Part shown: positions 57,634-64,000 of the stretch, piece by piece
Position numbering within the stretch: the stretch's first letter is position 1
How the letters are laid out: each line of letters starts with the position of its first letter
Assembly (NCBI GenBank): GCA_032622095.1
Contig: CP136063.1
Span: 150,155,379 to 150,219,378, forward strand
Direction of reading: 5' to 3'
Length of the DNA stretch: 64,000 nucleotides
Source: Siphonodentalium dalli
Taxonomy: Eukaryota; Mollusca; Scaphopoda; Gadilida; Siphonodentaliidae
Notes under the pieces: generated by a model
Databases searched by the model: none
What the model was told of the DNA's origin: nothing
The model's input: only the letters and a program-made list of their open reading frames with translations
Position numbers and translations under genes: made by a program

Positions 57634-60600
57634 TTAGCAATGGTAATTGCGTAACTGCTTTGGATCAGTGTTATCAGGATTTTGAAAGTTACCAGCCTGC
57701 CTATTTGGCAAGACGGTTTTCAATTTAGCCATGGTACCCGAGTTCTCGTTAACATGTCCATTGCTTAACTGCTTTGGATCAGTATTGTCTACAGTCACCT
57801 CACCGTTGCGTAATTGCTCGGGATCAGTGTTATCTACTCTCACCTCACCCTTGCGCAATTGCTTGGGATCAGTGTTATCTACTACCATCTCATTTTGGCG
57901 TAATTTCTTGGGAACAGTTTTATCTACGCTCACCTGCCTATTTGGCCAGACGGTTTTCAATTTAGCAATGGTTCGTCTAACAAGTTGAGATGAACGTTTA
58001 AATAATTTCTTCAACTGTTCTGGAAATTGTAGATGGAAACGTGCAACCGATTTTGCATTGGTTGGATTATCAAAGCTACCCGCCTGCCCATTTGGTAAGA
58101 CGGTTCTCCATTTAGCAATGGTACCCGAGTTCTCGTTAACATGTCCATTGCTCAACCGCTTTGGATCAGTATTGTCTCTCACCTGACCGTTGCGCAATTG
58201 CTCGGGATCAGTATTGTCTACACTCACCTCACCGTCGCGTAATTGCTCGGGATCAGTGTTATCTACTCGCACCTCAGCCTTGCGTAATTGCTCGGGATCA
58301 GTGTTATCTACTACCATCTCATATTGGCGTAATTTCTTGGGAAGGGTTTTATCTCCTCTCAGCTCACCGTTGCGCAATTGCTCGGGATCAGTGTCATCTA
58401 CTCCCATCTCACCATTGCGTAATTGCTCGGGATCAGTTGAAGTATCAGCTACGTCAATGTTTTCCGTGCATATAGCTTGATGTGTTATCTGAGTTTCAGG
58501 CAGGGACGTTACATATAACCGACGCACATCAATCAATGGTTCAGAACTTGACAATATAGCAGATTGTAATTTCTCGGGAACAGTTTTATCTCCTCTTACT
58601 TCACCGTTGCGTAATTGCTCGGGATCAGTGTTATCTACTCCCACCTCACCGTTGCGTAATTGCTCGGGATCAGTTGAAGTATCAGCTACAATAATGTTTT
58701 CCGTGCATATAGCTTGATGTGTTATCTGAGTTTCAGGCAGGGACGTTACATATAACCGACGCACATCAATCGATGGTTCAGAACTGGACAATATAGCAGA
58801 TTGTAATTTCTTGGGAACAGTTTTATCTCCTCTCACCTCACCGTTGCGCAATTGCTCGGGATCAGTGTCATCTACTCCCATCTCACCGTTGCGTAATTGC
58901 TCGGGATCAGTTGAAGTATCAGCTACATCAATGTTTTCCGTGCATATAGCTTGATGTGTTATCTGAGTTTCAGGCAGGGACGTTACATATAACCGACACA
59001 CATCAATCAATGGTTCAGAACTGGACAATATAGCAGATTGTAATTTCTTGGGAACAGTTTTATCTCCTCTCACCTCACCGTTGCGCAATTGCTCGGGATC
59101 AGTGTTATCTACTCCCACCTCACCGTTGCGTAATTGCTCGGGATCAGTTGAAGTATCAGCTACATCAATGTTTTCCGTGCATATAGCTTGATGTGTTATC
59201 TGAGTTTCAGACAGGAACGTTACATATAACCGACGCACATCAATCAATGGTTCAGAACTGGACAATATAGCAGATTGTAATTTCTTGCGAACAGTTTTAT
59301 CTCCTCTCACCTCACCGTTGCGCAATTGCTCGGGATCAGTGTTATCTACTCCCACCTCACCGTTGCGTAATTGCTCGGGATCAGTTGAAGTATCAGCTAC
59401 AATAATGTTTTCCGTGCATATAGCTTGATGTGTTATCTGAGTTTCAGGCAGGGACGTTACATATAACCGACGCACATCAATCGATGGTTCAGAACTGGAC
59501 AATATAGCAGATTGTAATTTCTTGCGAACAGTTTTATCTCCTCTCACCTCACCGTTGCGCAATTGCTCGGGATCAGTGTCATCTACTCCCACCTCACCGT
59601 TGCGTAATTGCTCGGGATCAGTTGAAGTATCAGCTACATCAATGTTTTCCGTGCATATAGCTTGATGTGTTATCTGAGTTTCAGGCAGGGACGTTACATA
59701 TAACCGACGCACATCAATCAATGGTTCAGAACTGGACAATATAGCAGATTGTAATTTCTTGCGAACAGTTTTATCTCCTCTCACCTCACCGTTGCGCAAT
59801 TGCTCGGGATCAGTGTTATCTACTCCCACCTCACCGTTGCGTAATTGCTCGGGATCAGTTGAAGTATCAGCTACATCAATGTTTTCCGTGCATATAGCTT
59901 GATGTGTTATCTGAGTTTCAGACAGGAACGTTACATATAACCGACGCACATCAATCAATGGTTCAGAACTGGACAATATAGCAGATTGTAATTTCTTGCG
60001 AACAGTTTTATCTCCTCTCACCTCACCGTTGCGCAATTTCTCGGGATCAGTGTTGTCTACTCCCACCTCACCGTTGCGTAATTGCTCGGGATCAGTTGAA
60101 GTATCAGCTACATCAATGTTTTCCGTGCATATAGCTTGATGTGTTATCTGAGTTTCAGACAGGAACGTTACATATAACCGACGCACATCAATCAATGGTT
60201 CAGAACTGGACAATATAGCAGATTGTAATTTCTTGCGAACAGTTTTATCTCCTCTCACCTCACCGTTGCGCAATTGCTCGGGATCAGTGTTATCTACTCC
60301 CACCTCACCGTTGCGTATTTGCTCGGGATCAGTTGAAGTATCAGCTACATCAATGTTTTCCGTGCATATAGCTTGATGTGTTATCTGAGTTGCAGGCAGG
60401 GACGTTACATATAACCGACGCACATCAATCAATGGTTCAGAACTGGACAATAAGGAGTGGCTGAGGTCTGGTATTTTGGGATGGGGCGAACTCAGACCTC
60501 GGGTTTCGCCCCCATATAGTTTTTTTGTCAGTGACTTTTTTATGCATCCTCCCTTTGACACTTCAGTAGCTGTCGAGCCATTGGTAGACATTACTAAGTC

Positions 60601-60930
60601 ACTTAATTTCATAATGCTTCGGAGTTTGGAATCCCATCTTTGAAATCCGTTTTCCAAAGCCAACCTTTTTGATGCGAGTCTTTTAAAATCATTTTGCCCA
60701 CGTGGTTGGGATGGTTGTGAAAATGTTTTGTCTGATGAGCAATGGCGATGATTACCGTGTTTTTCATTCTGCACTTCTGAGTGAGCTTTATTTGCATCGG
60801 TGACTCTCATATGGGATGGACGGTCATCGCCACTTTGATCGGAAGTGACACGTATATTATGTCGCGTCCTACCGTGTATGATTGTGTGGTTGTGTTGATA
60901 CCATCGCACCTGACTAATCGCATCTTTCAT
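57634..60930 (-). CDS. Gag-like C-terminal half with nine 79-residue tandem repeats
   Basis: 1098 codons, same phase as the two frames upstream; only TAA at 60967-60969 separates it from the Gag domain, and the 12 codons between are open. Residues 1-20 (ISQVRWYQHNH) read as the end of the Gag domain. Residues about 60-165 are charged and unrecognised. From about 165 to 880 nine copies of a 79-residue unit (SSSEPLIDVRRLYVTSLPET, ITHQAICTENIDVADTSTD, and DPEQLRNGEV twice) follow at exactly 237 bp. After that come DNTDPEQLRNGEV units of 15 residues and a duplicated NGHVNENSGT...TVLPN block. No zinc knuckle, protease or polymerase. Function unknown; the repeats recombine easily, so copy number may vary. 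Confidence 0.6.
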   Translation of the reverse strand: MKDAISQVRWYQHNHTIIHGRTRHNIRVTSDQSGDDRPSHMRVTDANKAHSEVQNEKHGNHRHCSSDKTFSQPSQPRGQNDFKRLASKRLALENGFQRWDSKLRSIMKLSDLVMSTNGSTATEVSKGGCIKKSLTKKLYGGETRGLSSPHPKIPDLSHSLLSSSEPLIDVRRLYVTSLPATQITHQAICTENIDVADTSTDPEQIRNGEVGVDNTDPEQLRNGEVRGDKTVRKKLQSAILSSSEPLIDVRRLYVTFLSETQITHQAICTENIDVADTSTDPEQLRNGEVGVDNTDPEKLRNGEVRGDKTVRKKLQSAILSSSEPLIDVRRLYVTFLSETQITHQAICTENIDVADTSTDPEQLRNGEVGVDNTDPEQLRNGEVRGDKTVRKKLQSAILSSSEPLIDVRRLYVTSLPETQITHQAICTENIDVADTSTDPEQLRNGEVGVDDTDPEQLRNGEVRGDKTVRKKLQSAILSSSEPSIDVRRLYVTSLPETQITHQAICTENIIVADTSTDPEQLRNGEVGVDNTDPEQLRNGEVRGDKTVRKKLQSAILSSSEPLIDVRRLYVTFLSETQITHQAICTENIDVADTSTDPEQLRNGEVGVDNTDPEQLRNGEVRGDKTVPKKLQSAILSSSEPLIDVCRLYVTSLPETQITHQAICTENIDVADTSTDPEQLRNGEMGVDDTDPEQLRNGEVRGDKTVPKKLQSAILSSSEPSIDVRRLYVTSLPETQITHQAICTENIIVADTSTDPEQLRNGEVGVDNTDPEQLRNGEVRGDKTVPEKLQSAILSSSEPLIDVRRLYVTSLPETQITHQAICTENIDVADTSTDPEQLRNGEMGVDDTDPEQLRNGELRGDKTLPKKLRQYEMVVDNTDPEQLRKAEVRVDNTDPEQLRDGEVSVDNTDPEQLRNGQVRDNTDPKRLSNGHVNENSGTIAKWRTVLPNGQAGSFDNPTNAKSVARFHLQFPEQLKKLFKRSSQLVRRTIAKLKTVWPNRQVSVDKTVPKKLRQNEMVVDNTDPKQLRKGEVRVDNTDPEQLRNGEVTVDNTDPKQLSNGHVNENSGTMAKLKTVLPNRQAGNFQNPDNTDPKQLRNYHC
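58440..60460 (-). repeat. 237-bp coding tandem array
   Basis: The word TTTCCGTGCA occurs at 58461, 58698, 58935, 59172, 59409, 59646, 59883, 60120 and 60357, always 237 bp apart. Copies differ by few substitutions that fall into alternating subtypes: ATAATG against ATCAATG at 58691 and 59401 versus the others, AGACAGGAACG against AGGCAGGGACG, and CGATGG against CAATGG. Length 3 x 79 keeps the reading phase. Confidence 0.95.
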
Positions 60931-60966
60931 AGTAGTTGGACTACGATTTATGACATTTTCAGCAGC

Positions 60967-61647
60967 TTAGCGATCATTACAACCATGACAAAAGCGAAAT
61001 ATGGCTTGTTGGTTTATAAACTGTGGTGGACAATCTCGGAAAGCGTGACTAGCAAGATCGAAAACTGTCTCACCCCAATCCTCTAGTGACTCGCCCGGTT
61101 TTTGTTCAATGTTTTGGAATTCTAACTGAGTAGCCTCGGGTGTGGTATGGCCTCCAAAACGTGCTTCCAAATGGTCCAATTGTTCATGAATGGTCAGATG
61201 TGGGTACTTATCGCACCAGAGAGAGTAAACAGCGCTGGGTTTCCCACTTAAACATAAACACAGGGCATATTTCTGTTCATCAAAATCCCAGCGTTCCATG
61301 GCAGCAAAGCGCATAAATTTGGTTTTGAATGCGTGCCATCTTTCTGTCCCATCGAAACTTAAACCATTTGGAACCTTAAGTTTCCTCACAACGGTACAAC
61401 CCAAACCCGGAGGTTTGGGTTGAGCCTGGGGAAACTGTTCCATTAAGTTTAAGTTTTGAATCTGTCCCGGGGCAGCCATATAATTATACGCCCCTTGAGC
61501 TAACCCCTTATTCCATTGTGGTAAAATGGTCGGCTCCTGATTAACTGGGGATACATGAAGTTGGCCATCCCACTGTCCATATCCACCCGCGCATACTGGT
61601 TGGGCTTGTGGACCGTTTGGTTGGCCCTCATAAAAATCATTTGGGTA
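60967..61647 (-). CDS. Retrotransposon Gag-like domain
   Basis: The frame is open from the TAA at 61648-61650 to the TAA at 60967-60969; the first ATG is at 61479 (170 residues from there). The sequence WHAFKTKFMRFAAMERWDFD, SGKPSAVYSLW, LEARFGGH...ATQLEFQNI, PGESLEDWGETVFDLA and QAIFRFCHGC is the helical capsid-like domain seen in Gag of metazoan Ty3/Gypsy-type elements. The domain continues past the stop (AAENVINRSPTTM), so TAA has most likely replaced a sense codon, one change from GAA or AAA. In the cell this domain would build the retroelement particle. No CCHC knuckle follows. Confident about family, unsure whether it is expressed. Confidence 0.75.
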   Translation of the reverse strand, partial: YPNDFYEGQPNGPQAQPVCAGGYGQWDGQLHVSPVNQEPTILPQWNKGLAQGAYNYMAAPGQIQNLNLMEQFPQAQPKPPGLGCTVVRKLKVPNGLSFDGTERWHAFKTKFMRFAAMERWDFDEQKYALCLCLSGKPSAVYSLWCDKYPHLTIHEQLDHLEARFGGHTTPEATQLEFQNIEQKPGESLEDWGETVFDLASHAFRDCPPQFINQQAIFRFCHGCNDR

Positions 61648-62829
61648 TTATTTGGGACCAGCCCAAACGGGTTGATTACAAAACCCTTGTGGATTCATAT
61701 ATCCCACAGTTAGTGTGCCTGGGGGTGGACCCCCATATACTGGTTGGTCCCGTCCCAGTATGTGGTCAATTGCCTGGAGAATGGGTGGTGGCTGTCGATT
61801 GTTAACTGCAGCTACTTGAGGACTACTGGGCTGACTGTTCCGTTTTGGTAGAGCATGCCCTTGATTATATTCAAGTGTGCCACCCGGTGATACGGGTTGA
61901 CCTTGGCATGAAAATTCCCCGGGCTGACCCGTCCATGCAGATTGGGCCTGTCCTTTGTATTGGTCGAACACACCTTGTCGTTCTGTTAAGGCTTGTTGAC
62001 CCAAACCCTCCAGAACGTTCCCTGGTAGACTGTTCCATATCGGTTGAGCCTGCCCTGGGTTGATCTGATTTTGATCTAAAAAACACGAATGCGCTGGATA
62101 AACCGGTTGTATACAACTGGTCGACCCCCCTGTATTTTGACCAGGAAATTGACCCTCCGATCCCGGTAGAGTCTGGGTCTGGTGGGTGTTCAACTCCCCG
62201 TTCCGTACTGGCAAGGTGGGTTGACTTGTATATGTTGTAGCATCCCGCGGCGCGGTCGTGTGTGCTTGTTGGAGTACTGGGTTCCCAGATACCCACGAGT
62301 TCTGCGCTACATTAATACCAACCCCCTCAGGAAATGGTACCGAATATCTGAGCTGCAATGACTGTGGGGCAAACGGTTTACTTGTTTGGGGAAACGCACC
62401 ACGGTCGTGCAGGTATCCATGAAACTTGCCCTGTGTCTGTTGCAACATGGTCTGCTTGTGCACTACATCAGAAGTGGGTAGTCCGGCTCCTGTAGATGCA
62501 ATGCTTCCAACATTTTGACTTACAGAAGTGGGTACTCCGGCTCCTGTAGACCGTATCACCACAGGTTGCATAATTCCTCTTTGTCTAATAGCGTTAGAAT
62601 ATGTGACTGTACTACCCAAGGTGGATACCCCGGCCTCGGTGAAGGTCACACTATTGGACGCCATGGTTGCTACCTGTGGATTTGGAAACATGCCTTCACA
62701 GGCTAAACCTCTTTCATCCGATCGGAGGTTAGTTTGTGACGCATCATAACCGGTATTCATATTTAATATATCCTGACTACACTCTCTCCCCCTTTGTATA
62801 TTAAAAATTGAAGAGATGTTCATATTCAT
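61648..62829 (-). CDS. Q/P/G/T-rich N-terminal region of the gag-like frame
   Basis: 393 codons; the ATG at 62829 is the first after an in-phase TAG at 62845-62847. Composition is dominated by Gln, Pro, Gly, Thr and Ser, without a folded domain I recognise. Weak repeats are visible: PGQAQPIWNSLPG, KGQAQSAWTGQPG, NQPVWAGP, and, past the TAA at 61648-61650, PQAQPVCAGG. STGAGVPTS / STGAGLPTS is another duplicated piece. The same phase continues through that stop into the Gag domain, so this is the N-terminus of one long protein, now interrupted. Disordered Q/P-rich leaders are common in Gag proteins. A separate gene is less likely. Confidence 0.6.
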   Translation of the reverse strand: MNMNISSIFNIQRGRECSQDILNMNTGYDASQTNLRSDERGLACEGMFPNPQVATMASNSVTFTEAGVSTLGSTVTYSNAIRQRGIMQPVVIRSTGAGVPTSVSQNVGSIASTGAGLPTSDVVHKQTMLQQTQGKFHGYLHDRGAFPQTSKPFAPQSLQLRYSVPFPEGVGINVAQNSWVSGNPVLQQAHTTAPRDATTYTSQPTLPVRNGELNTHQTQTLPGSEGQFPGQNTGGSTSCIQPVYPAHSCFLDQNQINPGQAQPIWNSLPGNVLEGLGQQALTERQGVFDQYKGQAQSAWTGQPGEFSCQGQPVSPGGTLEYNQGHALPKRNSQPSSPQVAAVNNRQPPPILQAIDHILGRDQPVYGGPPPGTLTVGYMNPQGFCNQPVWAGPK

Positions 62830-63761
62830 TTCAATAATGAATAACTATTAAATATGACAATACAAATTAGAATGATTGAGCTTTAGCGTTTGACCAGGAA
62901 TCAAACCATAAATTCACAGAAATGGTTCTGTAAATATGAATGAGTGACCCTTTGCGTTTGCACAGAAATCAGAAATTTAAAGCCGAAGTTGTATAGAGAA
63001 TTTTCAATTGAATGCCACGCATGCCGCTAACAGCAAAAAATCGTAGACATGCTGTACAAATATATGAATGATAATTATGGAATTAGAACATTGATATACC
63101 CGGATCTCCTAAAGCATACCAAAATTCAAGGACATTTATATGAAAATAAATATGGAATTGATCAATAGATGAGCATATAGCAATATTCAGAAAATGAACA
63201 AGAAATACGGACAAAATGTATTACAACCATGGAAATGTAAATCAATTTGGATTGATCCGTCACGTATTGTTCCGGATTCAAATTAATTCATAATACTGAT
63301 TCAAAAAAGAAATGTATGACCCTTAGCGTATTACTCAGGTGTCAGACATTACCAAAAAAAATGAATTACAACAAAATAATCAAAATATTACCAAGCAGTG
63401 AAAAAAAAATAACAAAAATAATCTAAACTGATTTTGCCTTCGCCTTGACGTCCCGCCCCGACGAAGGAGATCAATTTATTATCAAAACAAGACGGTCGCC
63501 CACTCCGAACCCCCCGGCTGGTCTGGGAAAAAATTACAACTTTCGCGCTGATATTCACAATGGAAAACCACCAAGTCTTCCACAGAATCCCCGAATATCA
63601 CCGCGAAAACAGACCCCTATCATACACTTCTTCCCAAACCAACAAAAATAGCTGTTCCCTACCAGCAAAGACAGAGAATCAAAATAGGCCAGCCGCCCCG
63701 TTATGAACCCTCGTCCGTGTGGCCATAATGACCGCACAAATTCGAAGTTGTTTCAGACGCC
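62830..63761 (-). other. Leader region upstream of the gag-like frame
   Basis: AT-rich, no open frame of note on the minus strand. Plus-strand frame 63445-63651 and minus-strand frame 63555-63737 are not supported. A CCGCCCCGACGAAGG patch lies at 63451-63467. In the retroelement reading this is the 5-prime untranslated leader. Confidence 0.4.
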
Positions 63762-64000
63762 AAATAAAGAATAAATGGGGTGTTATGGGCTCTATTCTTT
63801 ATATGTAAATATATACCAGGGGTAAACTCACCTAAATTCACCCCCAGATGCTCATCTATATACAGCACAAGATCAATCAGTCGATGCGTCCATTCTCTTT
63901 CGTTGGTTGCTGTCGACTGCCGACATCGTATCGTTCACCGGGAATCGTGGGATTAGCAATCATCTCAAATCTGCGCTCAGCGAGCGTGACCGATAATTCC
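63762..64000 (-). repeat. Direct repeat, right copy (possible 5-prime LTR), cut by the window edge
   Basis: Matches 54206-54439; it carries a 5-bp insertion (TATCG) near 63928 that shifts the small minus-strand frame found in the left copy. The AGGTGAGT donor-like site is conserved. It continues past base 64000. Confidence 0.6.

Larger units (their letters stand above)
54206..64000 (-). mobile_element. Candidate gag-only LTR-type element (boundaries tentative)
   Basis: Direct repeats at both ends, a long minus-strand gag-like frame close to the right-hand repeat, and no pol. The right repeat runs off the window, so target duplication and full LTR length cannot be seen. Just inside the right repeat the minus strand reads TGGCGTCTGAAACAACTTCG, which starts with TGG as primer-binding sites do; I could not match it to a tRNA. 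The left part has been invaded by the satellite and the hAT element or was built from them. Confidence 0.4.

Noticed and set aside
57273-57690. Retroviral-type protease downstream of gag
   Set aside because: The open frame overlapping the gag end has no D-T/S-G active-site motif or flap-like sequence.
57731-58480. Plus-strand frames of 63-104 codons with internal repeats
   Set aside because: Antisense shadows of the minus-strand repeat-coding frame.

Overview
This is eukaryotic, AT-rich, non-coding-dominated DNA of a marine invertebrate. The style of its repeats (about 160-bp tandem monomers ending in ACGGACGG-like microsatellites and a short 3-prime hairpin, abundant TACATGTA words, tRNA-derived SINEs, piggyBac-like and Tc1/mariner-like MITEs) resembles mollusc genomes, most likely a bivalve; this is inference from repeat style, not from a marker gene. 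I found no intact host gene, no rRNA and no functional tRNA gene. Almost every short open frame is a by-product of repeats.

Layout. 1-27 kb is a mosaic of MITEs: piggyBac-like elements with TTAA targets (3.0, 6.4, 12.8, 15.5, 21.8 kb), foldback elements with TA targets (1.5, 7.7, 15.3, 20.4 kb), elements with long inverted repeats and internal palindromes (21.3, 23.9, 26.7 kb), a tRNA-derived SINE (13.8-14.3 kb), and several families of degenerate tandem arrays. One element at 10.5-12.6 kb looks like a complete non-autonomous Helentron (HINE-like): palindromic head, about 164-bp monomers, microsatellite, 3-prime hairpin and matching subterminal inverted repeats. At 27.21-28.99 kb lies a DNA transposon with perfect 23-bp terminal inverted repeats and an AT target duplication. 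It carries the N-terminal SWIM zinc-finger part of a YqaJ/SWIM-type accessory gene, a cargo known from the ISL2EU superfamily; the transposase is missing and the gene has two mutually compensating frameshifts.

29-43 kb continues with MITEs, further arrays, a cluster of one 15-bp word, a duplicated 324-bp block with an inverted repeat, and the degraded 3-prime end of a LINE ORF2 (42.2-42.8 kb). 43-52 kb holds a cluster of TTGCGCTTAAGCGCAA-like palindromes, a 205-bp array, a second large 164-bp array (47.0-49.1 kb), a 15-bp minisatellite and a nested TTAA-flanked element. 53.5-54.0 kb is a PIF/Harbinger-like MITE with a TTA target.

54.2-64 kb is the most coherent unit. Two nearly identical direct repeats of at least 234 bp, 9.56 kb apart, bracket a minus-strand reading frame of about 5.2 kb. 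The frame is one continuous phase broken only by two TAA codons. It encodes a Q/P/G-rich N-terminus, a retrotransposon Gag-like domain, and a C-terminal half built from nine 79-residue tandem repeats which themselves contain 15-residue repeats. No protease, reverse transcriptase, RNase H or integrase follows, so it is best read as a non-autonomous, gag-only LTR-type element or relic. Downstream of it lies a 39-bp satellite array into which an 809-bp non-autonomous hAT element has inserted with an 8-bp target duplication.
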